In this document: positions 33,070-43,133 of the stretch, piece after piece
Position numbering within the stretch: the first letter of the stretch is position 1
Layout of the letters: the number at the start of each line of letters is the position of its first letter
NCBI GenBank assembly: GCA_950295325.1
Contig: OX485804.1
Span: 10,292,001-10,356,000 of the forward strand
Length of the DNA stretch: 64,000 nucleotides
DNA from: Polytrichum commune
Lineage: Eukaryota > Streptophyta > Polytrichopsida > Polytrichales > Polytrichaceae
Reading direction: 5' to 3'
The notes under the pieces: generated by a model
What the model saw: the letters and a program-made list of their open reading frames with translations, nothing else
Told to the model about the DNA's origin: nothing
Database searches by the model: none
Translations under genes and position numbers: made by a program

Positions 33070-35586
33070 CTATCCCCCTAGTGGGGATTTGCTTCTAAAC
33101 TCCCATAACCTCCCTTGTCTGGGGGTTAAGACATATTTTTCCATGGCCATAAGACTAGCTGCACTATTACGAATAGGAGTGTTTATTAATGGGGCCTCAT
33201 GGCTTTGGTCTAATACAACATGCCGTTCCTCTCCGCTAGTCTTTTGAGAGGTGGTAGGACTATCTAGGCCTATGCTAGCTAGTATTTCCTTGTAAGCCTT
33301 GCCTTTGTCACTTGGTTGGCCCAGTTGAGTCTCTGGAATTACTTCCGTGGGTGCTGAGCCAGCTATAAGTGGAAATGTCAAGTCACTGGGTCTACCTTCT
33401 TCCACACCCCTTTCAGTGTCCAGTTGTGCCTCATTTCCCCTACATAGTCTTAGGGCCTTTCCTCTTCTGCCATGTTTTTCCCCTGGGTTGATATATTTAC
33501 CTCGGGGGGAACTGTGCCTGCCAGTTCTGGCTGCGAGCTCCCGGCCTTTCCTCGCACGTTGGCTCCCTCGCCCATCAGCTACACCTTGTTTAGCTGGCTG
33601 GCCTACTGAGTGGCCAGCTATCCCCGCCCCCGGTGCGTGGGGCTCTGACGTGGCCCCTCCCGGTGCCGTTAGGTTCCCGCCTCCCTGTCTCGCGTCCTCC
33701 GACTCACCCACTCCTGCTCCCATCGGCTCTTTCTCGGGCGCCAATGTGCTAACCACTACTTGCTCTTCCTGTGCACTTCGGTCATCATCTCCTTCCTCAT
33801 CTTCACTTGCTACCTCACTCTCCTCCTCTGTGTCGACTGCCTCTAGATTTCTCTTTTGCCCAGCTTGCTTAGAATGTGTCCAGTGCATCGACGTCTCAAA
33901 AATTGATTGCCCGTCTGCTCCCGTGATATTTCCACTTGTCCCCAAAGTGTTTGAATTTTCCAGTGTTTGGTCTCTTTCCTTCCAGCCGCGTGGTGTGGCG
34001 GCTGATCTCGGCACCTCTCTGCCTGTATTTACCTTTGGGGGGATGATCTGGTTCATCTTGGCGGCGTCTGACTCCTGGTGGGCTTGCATCTGTGCTTCTC
34101 CGCAGCTTATATCATCTGGTGCCGGGGCCACTCTTTCCTCGCCCTGCTCTGTCCTCCCCACTGCTTCCTCGTTTCTGTCGTCTGCCTCAGCATGTGTCTC
34201 TGTGCGCCCCTGTTCATCTGCTTGCGCCATCTCAGCGGGTCCCTTGCTTGGTTCTTGACTCCGAGGTTGTTGGTCTGCTTCCCCGGCGGAGCAACTCCCC
34301 CTTCTTGGAGCAGTTATTACTGCTGAGCCTCTCTCTGTTTCTGCAGCCTTCTCCCTTCCTGTATGGCTTAGATCTTTATGTAACATATCTGTTTGTAGCT
34401 GTCCCTTCCTCTTATTTTTCTGTGCTGCGGCGGTAGCCGCAGCTCCAAATATGAATGTTTGCTGATTTGTTGTTCCTCTCCCCACATTTTCTTGACCCAT
34501 GTTGTGATTTTCTTCGAATATGTTCCTTCGTGTATTTTTACGACTCCTGACCTGCTGGAATCCTTCTTGATCTATAATAACATTTTTCCCTTTTTCTTGG
34601 TGTTGTACGGGCTGGGGTTGTGCGAATTTCTCCCTACCTCTAAATGATTTCTTTTGACCTTCCTTGCAGTCACTTGCTTTGTGTTTCCAGCTAAGACACA
34701 CTCTACATCTTATTGGAAGTTTGTCATAATCTATCAAGACTGTCTGTGGTGGTAGAATCCCCCCCTCTGTAATTAACTCTATGCTTGTTGCCCATCCTTT
34801 GCTAATCTCCAAGTTGATGCAAAATCTAGAGTCTCTTGCATTTTCATTTGCAGTATCCATTCCAATGACCTCCCCTAGGGTTTCAACTATTCCGATGGCT
34901 TGATCTTGGTGCTCATGTGGCAAGTTCCTCAAGCTAACCCATGTTGGAAATGCTAGATTGCTGGGATTATCAGGATTGAATCCTGGAACCCAGCTTTGTA
35001 GCATACACGTTCCCCATCTAGACCTAAATGGGGATGCCATCAAGGCATTGTTCAAAGTATCTTTGTCCTCTACATTAAGGAGGAAATAACCTTTCCCGAC
35101 ATTTCTACACAAAGACAATGCACTCCCTCTGATCTCACGATTTAAGGCTTGGATCCAAAGGTTCATTGCTTGTGGTGAGGGTTTGGGACCCACAAATTTA
35201 CCAATCAAGAGTTGGTCTTTCAATACCTCAATTCTTGCAAGCAATTTTTCGGTATTAACTTGGAATTTAATAGCCTCTTTCCTCACAAGGAACCCACTAA
35301 AACTTCTCTCCAAGTTGGCTGGAAGGATCTCACCATTATGTCCTTTGAATGGATTAAGATCTCCTTTCGAGATCTGGTGCCTCGCTTCCGCTAAGCCTTC
35401 AATCACCGCATCCTCCATCTCAATGTCTTGCCGAGGGGCCTCCCGGGCGATCCAGCCTCCCCTTTCCTCCATCATTGGGTCGAAACGTGTTGCGTTTCCA
35501 GATCGCACCTTGGCTGCAAACGTCTCCATGTCCCCTGGCTTGACTGCCGATCGTGTTGCTCCCCCAATCTTTTGATTTTCAACCAT
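33070..35586 (-). CDS. LINE ORF1: DUF4283/zinc-knuckle nucleic-acid-binding protein
   Basis: 838 residues, open throughout. Residues about 115-255 match the DUF4283 region common in plant LINE ORF1 proteins (LNREIRGSALSLCRNVGKGY, FNPDNPSNLAFPTWVSLRNL). A CCHC zinc knuckle follows (Cys294, Cys297, His302, Cys307 in CRVCLSWKHKASDC). From about residue 310 to the end the chain is hydrophilic and of low complexity, rich in Glu, Gln, Arg and Gly, and likely disordered. Family members bind the LINE RNA to form the transposition particle. The chosen start leaves a leader of about 300 bases to the element's 5' end. The opposite strand is also open over long stretches here (33347-34258), an effect of composition. 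Confidence 0.9.
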   Translation of the reverse strand: MVENQKIGGATRSAVKPGDMETFAAKVRSGNATRFDPMMEERGGWIAREAPRQDIEMEDAVIEGLAEARHQISKGDLNPFKGHNGEILPANLERSFSGFLVRKEAIKFQVNTEKLLARIEVLKDQLLIGKFVGPKPSPQAMNLWIQALNREIRGSALSLCRNVGKGYFLLNVEDKDTLNNALMASPFRSRWGTCMLQSWVPGFNPDNPSNLAFPTWVSLRNLPHEHQDQAIGIVETLGEVIGMDTANENARDSRFCINLEISKGWATSIELITEGGILPPQTVLIDYDKLPIRCRVCLSWKHKASDCKEGQKKSFRGREKFAQPQPVQHQEKGKNVIIDQEGFQQVRSRKNTRRNIFEENHNMGQENVGRGTTNQQTFIFGAAATAAAQKNKRKGQLQTDMLHKDLSHTGREKAAETERGSAVITAPRRGSCSAGEADQQPRSQEPSKGPAEMAQADEQGRTETHAEADDRNEEAVGRTEQGEERVAPAPDDISCGEAQMQAHQESDAAKMNQIIPPKVNTGREVPRSAATPRGWKERDQTLENSNTLGTSGNITGADGQSIFETSMHWTHSKQAGQKRNLEAVDTEEESEVASEDEEGDDDRSAQEEQVVVSTLAPEKEPMGAGVGESEDARQGGGNLTAPGGATSEPHAPGAGIAGHSVGQPAKQGVADGRGSQRARKGRELAARTGRHSSPRGKYINPGEKHGRRGKALRLCRGNEAQLDTERGVEEGRPSDLTFPLIAGSAPTEVIPETQLGQPSDKGKAYKEILASIGLDSPTTSQKTSGEERHVVLDQSHEAPLINTPIRNSAASLMAMEKYVLTPRQGRLWEFRSKSPLGG

Positions 35587-35887
35587 TTTCCCTGATCTCT
35601 ATAGATCTAACCGTATACCATATTCCAAACCCCCGCTTTATGCACTCAGATCTGCTATCTATCCTACCGTTGGCGGCTTCCGATCAAGGTTTATCGTTGC
35701 CTAAACCCCTGATTCCCACCAGATCTGAACAGTATTTCCTTTGTCTACAATGCTCCATGCACCATCTCTTAGTAATCACATCATACTCAAGGCACAGATC
35801 TCGAAAGAGTTCTCATCCGGCAGGGCTTTGCCTGCGTCCTCTGGTGCCTCTCATCGGGCCCTCCCCCGGCGGTGATTATCATCAATC

Positions 35888-35902
35888 CTCCCGGGACAAC
35901 TT
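35888..35902. repeat. LINE target-site duplication, 5'-end copy
   Basis: Identical to 28504-28518, and directly followed by family A sequence (cagtttacac). Confidence 0.93.
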
Positions 35903-36278
35903 CAGTTTACACTAAGGAAAAAATGGCAGAGGGACCATGGAGGTCGAGGTCCCCAAAATATAATTTTTAAGGCCTAATAAATGCACTGACATGGTCTAAC
36001 GGGTTTTGCGTTGAAAGAGGCAAGAGAGGTGGTCTGGTAGGAAAAGGAAAGGGCCCATGTCAGAGAAATACCATTTCAATAAATTTTTGATGAATCTACC
36101 TTTCAAGCGCCTTAATTATACCATAGCCCATGAGACATACCAGCACTACCTTGCCCTACCCCTTAAACCGGCTTACACGTGTTTCACCAAACAACGCGGG
36201 ACATCTAGAACTCAAGAATTCAAGTGCAGATTTGTTTTTTTGGTCTACCAAATGTAATGTTTGGAATTTTGGGGCTTT

Positions 36279-36327
36279 TAATATACCGTTGGAAAGGTCT
36301 TGAAAATACCTTTCCAACGGTATATTA
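36279..36327. repeat. Perfect 19-bp inverted repeat with 11-base loop
   Basis: Left arm taatataccgttggaaagg, 11-base spacer, then the exact complement. A transcript would fold into a stable hairpin. It lies in the right arm of the nested family A element. Confidence 0.9.
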
Positions 36328-36429
36328 CACACACCAATATGTTTACAAAATACAGTTGCAAAACAAAAAACAAAAATCTGTAGTGGTTTAGTGATTGTAG
36401 ATCAGGGTAGTCAAAAGAAGTGCAATGGG

Positions 36430-36537
36430 AAATCTTCTAACATTAATTATCAAAGAATTGAAAATTAGTGTTGAGCAAGGTAGGGTGGTAACAACATTAA
36501 ATATTATCAAACACTAAATATCCTATTTAGTGTAGTG
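36430..36537. mobile_element. CACTA-like MITE, family J (right-end fragment)
   Basis: Matches the last 105 bp or so of the copy at 7962-8299: gaaattgaaaattagtgttg-type block, gagcaaggtagggtggtaac, then aacactaaatatcctattta and GTGTAGTG. The left end is not recognised. Confidence 0.55.
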
Positions 36538-37029
36538 ACAACACAAGGTACATGTCACATGTAAATTACATTGAGCATGTACAAATTAAATTGCTCATTT
36601 TATTTTATTTAAAAAAAAATTGTTGTGAGAAGATTTGCAAGCCACATCTTCGACACATTTTAACAAGAAGTGAAGACAAGTGAAGCCCAAGAGAAGACAA
36701 GGAATGATCAAACTTATTTTTTTTTCAAAATTGCCCTTTTTGGGCATGTATTAAAAAAATCAGCACCTCCACTTTTTGGTGCATGGTCCACATTCGGTTT
36801 ACACCTAGTGAAGGGCCCCTGAACCATGAAAACTAATATTTTAGTAACTCGGACCATGGAAGTCGTCCCATGAAGTCATCCCACGCAAAATAGGCCTCTT
36901 ACGTGGGACGACTTCATGGTCCATAGTGTAAACCGCCCCTTATTCATGAGAAGTGTCATATCCGAGAAGTTCCCATAGTGACATCAAATACCATATGACA
37001 TCGAACTAAACATCATATTTAGTCTAGCA

Positions 37030-39385
37030 ACTAGTGTTCAATAATGTCGTCCTACCAGGTCACATTTATATGTACATTTTTTAATACCACATTCTATTGG
37101 TCAAACTAGATAGCTATGCAACAAATCGTAGTAGACCCGACCCGACGTCGGAGTTGGTCATGCCATGTTTTGTTAGAGAATCCTCCACGCAAACGCAAAC
37201 AAAGTCAACATCACTTCTCCAAACTCGGAGGATTTTTGTGTGTAATCTTCAAAGTCTCAAACCCTAGAGAGGTGTGAGTGACGTTTTGCCCCGGATTTTG
37301 GACGCCGGAAGTAAGTTAGCATCGGGGATGTTGAATTGGTGCACTAAAATCAAGTTGTGATGTATGAAGCATACATTTACAAGAGGTAGAGTTTTCAATT
37401 TGACGTAGATCCCTTAATGTGGTTGTCACGAATCTTTTGAGTTTCTATTGTCCTCTCCACTGACCCAAATCCATGGTTTCGTGCTCACTAAGTTCGTGTG
37501 GCATACGGTGGTGGCTTTGTGGGTCGTGGCCGCCCCATGGCTTCCGGTCTCTCATGTAAGTTGAAGATGAAAATGTTGGGAACCTAGTTCGGAGTGATTT
37601 TTTTGGGTCTTGCCTCAAGTGTGTTTTGACCACGACAGTAGACCCTGATTTAGTCTAACGTAAATAGGTTGAGCTGAATTCTGAACCATACATCTTCACA
37701 TGGGACATGCTAGAGTTCTCAACATGAGCTCCACGAGTCCCAAGACATGGCTTGTAAACATGATACTTTTGAGATACTCTTTAACGAAATACATATGAAC
37801 GTATTGATACCTATACCCAAAACGAACATTGAACTGAAAACATGTAGTGTGTATGACCAAAGTCATACATTTGGGGGTTTCAGATGACGATGGTTCATAG
37901 TGATTATGGGTTTGGGTATGCCTACGTTACATGTGAAACAAATGGATCCCAAGATTTTTTTGTGTACGATACGTTCTTTATTCTAACTAGGAGACTACTT
38001 TGGAAATTCTAACTTCAAGAGAAAAAGCAAATACTTCCACCAATGTTAGTGAGAGACGTGATCCTCTTTCCTCATGCTAGTCTCTGTGATTGCATGACTG
38101 CTTTGTATCCTACTATGTCAAAGTTAACCCCTAAAGGCACGAGGGGTGAAGCATTTTCAAGATATGTTATAAAAGAATATTGTCAAATAAGGGTTTCTAC
38201 TTGAGAATCATTGTAAAAGAGAAGTCACGAGGCACCATCTATAATGTTACGAAGCCTACCCCTTTTGCACCTTTTTCAAAGGAGGACGGGTAGGTCTAGG
38301 CTAATCTCACAAGCTGTGAATGATGGTTTCAAAAGATTGGTCCCGGCAAACTGGCACCAACTGTCCGCACCGACCTAGGCAACTAGTGTGGAGCTCCATG
38401 TATGACTTGACCTAACATGATCTTGTATGTGCTGAGCTCCATCCACTGACATGCATGGGCTACATGCCGGTAGGCCAAGTCCGGGTGCCAACAAGTTGCC
38501 AATCAGGTGTAGAAGAACAAACATCAATCAAGCTGATTATTGTTCATATTGTAAGGGCGGCTCAACATAAAAGGGGCATTATGCTCATGAAATTTCCGAC
38601 CTTAGAGTACGATGGCCTACTCTAGTGTAATGTTATGTCCAAGGTTTGCATTTACACGACTTATAACATACAAGAAAATCACTTTTGGTCCTTTCAAAAC
38701 AAAGTGAGATGTAATAACTTTGAAAAGTCATCATGACACAAATTTCATTGCTTTCTTGGAACACTAGAGTTTGATCAGCTAATATTACTATTATCTATTT
38801 GTGGAAAATTGCAAGCATAATATGATTTTGAAATGATCAAAGTGTCTCTTAAGATGCGAGCATTTCTTGAGGCAACAAGGATAACCAAGCATATGGAATT
38901 TTGTTGATGAAGACTTTGGAGTTGATTTCAAAAAGCTACGTTTGAGAAAAGACATTGCTAAGAGATACTTATTTCTGAGCAGAATCTTTCATTTTAAAAC
39001 AAGAGTCCCATTTTCGGACGTTTAGGCCTTGAAGGATTGACTAGGTATTAGCTAGACCTACTTTCTCCACAGCTTATAACAATGGTCGGGGAAAACTGAC
39101 GGCTAGTTCATTATCAGCCGATGGATTTCCCCTCATGGCCGGTCCAAATTTCCAACCATCGGATGGCAATCCGACTGTAATTTCAATCCTCCGGCAATTA
39201 GCCAATGGACTAGAAAATGTCCCGGAAATGTAGCCGATTCTTCTTGTGAGTTACTGGATTTTAGCTGGAAGAAGTATTCAAATTTCAAATATTGGCCGAT
39301 ACCCGGGAAATGGTAACCGATACCCTCCGGGTCATGAGCATGGGTATCTGAGTGCAGGCAGGTATCGAGGGATGCACGTCAGGGC
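37030..39385. other. Non-coding stretch
   Basis: No gene recognised. The part from about 39080 contains repeated ccgat/ccggt words, as does 49940-50040, and may be an eroded part of the transposon whose C-terminal coding end follows. Confidence 0.3.
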
Positions 39386-39387
39386 TT

Positions 39388-39685
39388 CGAAGACGAACAA
39401 CAACTTGCTGAGATTGCTAAGTGCCAATGTGTGAGTACTGCAACATGTGAAAGGGCATTTTCTGTTCAAAATATTATTAAACAAAAACTTTGTAATCGAA
39501 TGTCTACATCTAACTCAGAAAGTATGATGCGTGTTGCTATAGAAGGCCCAGACAATGAATTTGATGACATTCTAACAAGTGCTCTAGATCTTTGGAAGGA
39601 TGCTGCTAAGTTTCGCTATGTGTATAGCAATCCAGAGCGCTATTTGTCTGGGGCATCTGATGATGCACTTGAGAAAGTACCCTAA
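39388..39685 (+). pseudogene. hAT transposase C-terminal (dimerisation) remnant
   Basis: The frame contains EIAKCQCVSTATCERAFSVQ, NIIKQKLCNRMSTSNSE and MMRVAIEGPDNEFDDILTSA and ends at a stop at 39685. The STATCERAFSVQN block followed by K.KL.NR and MR..IEGP is the classic hAT C-terminal dimerisation motif, close to the zinc-finger-862/KIAA1586-type group. Everything N-terminal (BED finger, catalytic part) is missing. Only about 98 codons remain, without a start, so this is a dead fragment. Confidence 0.75.
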
Positions 39686-39859
39686 ACCTTAAACTTTTTG
39701 AATTATGCAACCTTTCCATGACCAAATCCAATTGCTTCTATGAAGAATTGGGGGACCCTTGGCCTTCAAGCGGTGAAGGCATTGTTAGATTCAATTCTTG
39801 CCAAGGATATTAACTCTTCAAATTTCAAGTTTTGAACATGCCTTTCTTTTCACTTATTC

Positions 39860-40106
39860 AAGATCGTGTACCAAGAAATGATTTCTTTCCCCTTGCGTAC
39901 CAAAACGTAAGATAATCATCTAAAATATCCCATCGTGCTACTCTAGATGTCATGATGTAGATATTAATTCACTTACGGAAGTTTATTATGTTGACAAATG
40001 GAATCATATTGGCAATTAGTGAGCATGACACTTTGAGACCTCTAGGCATCGAGTTTAGGCCCTTCACAATATTGTACGTGACACTAAATACCACAATGGT
40101 GTAGTT
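39860..40106. mobile_element. CACTA-like MITE, family C (copy 5, one half)
   Basis: Matches the right half of the copy at 7301: cgtaccaaaacgtaagataa, ccatcgtgctactctagatg, gacactttgagacctctagg, ending gtgacactaaataccacaat followed by ggtgtag. Confidence 0.5.
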
Positions 40107-40399
40107 TCGTTGAATTCCAACATCGAACAAGTGAGTTATGCTTCTCCAAAATCTACCTTTCAAGTCTCTTGTAGTAGCCGTGAGTTTTGTCTCTGGAATT
40201 TTGAGGATGTTGTTTTACTTTTTGTGGATAGACTTTATGTTCTTGTGGTTTAGGGTCAATTGAACATATATCTTTCAACTAAATCTAGGAGTAGTAGAGA
40301 TGGGAAACTCTTTAGAATTTAGTTTGGCTCAAAAGAAAGAAATCTTGTTGAGAAAGAGATCAATCTCTCCCATGTGCATCAACTCCATAGTTGCCTTCT

Positions 40400-40644
40400 T
40401 CCATAAATTACCACATATTAACACCAAATATCAACATGGTAATATGTGGAAGTTACATGTATGAATTTAGTGTTAGTAAGGATATGAAAAAAAGGATACA
40501 GTAAGGGAGGTAGCAATCAGGAAGGTAATGGCACATTTATGTCTAACACTAAATATCAAGAAATTGAAAAATTAGTGTTGAGCACGGTAGGGTGGTAACA
40601 TCACTAAATATAATCAAACACTAAATATCATATTTAGTGTAGTG
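40400..40644. mobile_element. CACTA-like MITE, family J (copy 2, left end missing)
   Basis: Follows the copy at 7962 from atggtaatatgtggaagtta through agggaggtagcaatcaggaa to aacactaaatatcatattta and GTGTAGTG. Confidence 0.6.
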
Positions 40645-41650
40645 GTCGGTTCCCCTGGTCCCTTATACCTTCATGTAAGAAGAGAAACTGTTCCAAAATC
40701 GCACTTCCCAAACTTACGTTATTGGGGAATTATAATAATTCAACAAGATCATGATATCATGGAGTGTTTAGCCGATTCTAGAATAAGAAAATTAGCAAGT
40801 GACTAAGGTGAACTCTCTAGGTGTAGAATTTACGTCATTTGTCTTCCTATGATTTAATTCATTGACACAATGGGAACTGCAACACATTAATCTACTATTT
40901 AGCAAGGTATTGAGGCACTACTTTTACGAACGGACACTTTATTCACGCCAGCCCCTTGCTTGAAAGGGGTTGGAGTTTCTATCTATTTTGAGGCACTAAT
41001 TGTTGGGCAAATTAGTGTATGGGTACTAAGATAATGTCACTAGTGAAACCTACTTTGGATCTCTAACCTAAAGCTTGCTAGCCTCTTCCCTGCGTGTCTC
41101 CAAGGTACTTAAAGGTACATGGTTGGAGTGCAAGGGAGCATACACACATGAATAACCACCCTGTCCTCTCCTTAGCATTGAATGACTCAAGCCGAAAATG
41201 ACCTTATGACTTTTGCCCTAGACTCATACAAACTTCGTTTGCGCTGAAATTTAGTCGCTTCAATCTAACTCGTGTTCCCTAATCTATGATAATTTTTTGC
41301 AATTTATTTTGACACTTTCAACAATCTGAATTTGCAGAACATTCTAATAGTCACACTTTAAGGCCTCAGTTCCTTACTCTTGTGTTAAGCAGGAATAGCC
41401 AACACCTGGTCTTCTGGGCACAACAACTATATTTGGATTTGCTTGCCCTAATCAATGCATTTATAAATTACCTGTGAGGCTGTCAAGTTTGAAGGAGCCT
41501 TTCCCGCTAACTTCAGTCCTCATTCGTACATATGATACCCAGGGTACCAGGTATGCTAAAACAGAAGACAAAGCATTTTTGGGAGTGTTGCAGCTTCATT
41601 GATTTATCCTATTAGTTTGGGTTACCATTTGGAGTTACACTTGACTTTTC
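40645..41650. other. Non-coding stretch
   Basis: Nothing recognisable; no frame with coding character. Confidence 0.3.
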
Positions 41651-41920
41651 ACAGAGAGAGGTATTTATCACATACAAGTGTACCTCTTATTCATCCAACA
41701 CAAAAAATAAAATAAGAATAAATAAAAGCCTTGAAATAATATGCAGCTCGTAGATGACTATGATATTTTGATTAGACACCATAATCAGCTTTGAAGACCC
41801 ATAATTAATCTAGTTCAAGTCATTTGAGATAAATCGGCCACAAACCTATACAATGGGTCAGGTTTTTTTTATGTTGGTTGGATAAGAGGTATGCTCATAG
41901 GCAATAATTCCCTCGCCACT
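41651..41920. mobile_element. MITE, family I (copy 3)
   Basis: The left end cagagagaggtatttatcac with gtgtacctcttattcatcca is inverted against ggataagaggtatgctcata and gcaataattccctcgcc at the right. The interior (gaagacccataattaatcta, catttgagataaatcggcca) is similar to the copy at 131-381. Confidence 0.6.
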
Positions 41921-43133
41921 TTCACTTGAGAATACCATTTCGCCTTATAGGACAAATCAATTGATCTCCACTGCACACTAAGTTCACGATAACTATTCAC
42001 TCATACCATTTCCTACATCTATGTTAAACACTGTTCCCCACAGGTGCCTTCATGAAAGCATTTAGACTGCCATTGTTCAATTTTGTCGAGTTACTCCTCA
42101 TTTTTAGAGTCCAAAATATGATTCTTGAGCCTTGTTCCACTTGGGGTTATTAGCGTGGGGGACCCATAAATAGTCAAAAAGTAAATAGCAACAACTGAGT
42201 GAAAGCCAGGTGCAATGAGGGTGGTGAAAGCTACAAAGTCTGGCTAGGAGAATTGAAGAATGCATTCGATCATCACAGATTCTGTTTCCTAACACCTTCA
42301 TTGTAGTGCAGTAAAATCCTGCCCCTCAAAGGTTCCTTGTTCATTCATACTAACTTCGATAGAGTAATTCGGGGTCTTCAACCCCGAAATAGGTATTGAA
42401 TTATCTTCAAAAAGGAACATCCAGGCTGTACAAAGGAATCAGCGTTTTGGATAGGAATCATTATGATATGAGATTTTAGCAAGGATCTGTGGACTTTTCT
42501 GATCTCCTATGTTGCTACTAAGATGTTTCCAAGTAGAAAATGTCAGAGCCATAAAACAATCGGGTAGGTCCCCCCAATTACTGTATGTGATTATGTTGAG
42601 CCTAGATTGGTAAGCAAGTTTTGAGCACATAGTTCAATCTCATTCAAACACATGTCTTCTTGAATACACACCTAACGACATACCACTCAGATATAGGTGT
42701 TCAATTTAAGATAAGTAACCAAATTAGGCACGTTTTACTTGGTCATCTTTCCAATGATTTGGCACCTCTCCCAGTTTTTCTCTCTACTCTGAACATTTAT
42801 AGGGTATTGTTAAGGGGGTCCACAAATTGGAAGCAGAGGTGGAATGAAGTGCCTCCTCATTTGAAGCATCCATTATTATAATACTTTACGCTTGACTTGA
42901 ACATAGGAGTCCAATGAATCTATATTGAGGACCAAAGAGATGGAGTTGCCATTTATTCACCCACTAGAGTCCACTGTATCTACTGTACCAAGTGAATGGC
43001 AAAGCGCAAATAAAACAATTGAGGGAGTCTAAGCCTTCCATAGAGTGTAGAGTGCCATTGAAATTATAGAACAAAAAGCATCCCCACTTCTTGAGGGATA
43101 ACAGTAATACCTACCTCAGTTTTTAAGGTTCTA
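41921..43133. other. Intergenic, downstream of the mS23 gene
   Basis: About 42600-42700 is an inverted copy of dispersed family G (acataccactcagatatagg). The rest is unrecognised and may include the 3' UTR of the mS23 gene near 43133. Confidence 0.35.

Larger units (their letters stand above)
28519..35887 (-). mobile_element. Full-length L1-type LINE, minus strand
   Basis: About 7.4 kb, bounded by a perfect 15-bp target duplication CTCCCGGGACAACTT (28504-28518 and 35888-35902). The 3' end is a poly-A tail, seen on the plus strand as T's up to 28541. Reading the minus strand, the order is: leader of about 300 bases, ORF1 (DUF4283 and CCHC), a 29-base gap, ORF2 (endonuclease, reverse transcriptase, zf-RVT), a 3' UTR of about 230 bases, and the tail. 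Both ORFs are open and the duplication is perfect, so the insertion is recent and the copy may still be able to move. Confidence 0.93.
28433..36939. mobile_element. Tourist-like element, family A (copy 2), host of the LINE
   Basis: Begins GGGGCGGTTTACACTATGG and ends with the complement, CCATAGTGTAAACCGCCCC. It is flanked by TTA on both sides (28430-28432 and 36940-36942). Without the LINE it is about 1.1 kb, longer than copy 1; the extra length includes a CACTA-like half element (36430-36537) and a hairpin (36279-36327). The right part repeats the copy 1 interior in inverted order (ttcggtttacacctagtgaa, acgtgggacgacttcatgg). Confidence 0.75.
28131..37029. mobile_element. CACTA-like MITE, family B (copy 2), split by a nested element
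   Basis: The left part (28131-28432) starts gacactaaatatgatattta and follows copy 1 (cttgctcaatactaatcgta, gtgtcaccaacacc, atagatttacagtg). The right part (36943-37029) resumes with ttcatgagaagtgtcat and ends catcatatttagtctag, matching copy 1 from ttcataaaaagtgtcac to its end. Joined, the two parts are about 390 bp, against 401 bp for copy 1. The gap is filled exactly by a family A element. Confidence 0.75.

Noticed and set aside
33347-34258. 303-codon open frame on the plus strand
   Set aside because: It lies antisense to the LINE ORF1 tail, whose low-complexity composition keeps the opposite strand open; serine/proline-rich with no domain.
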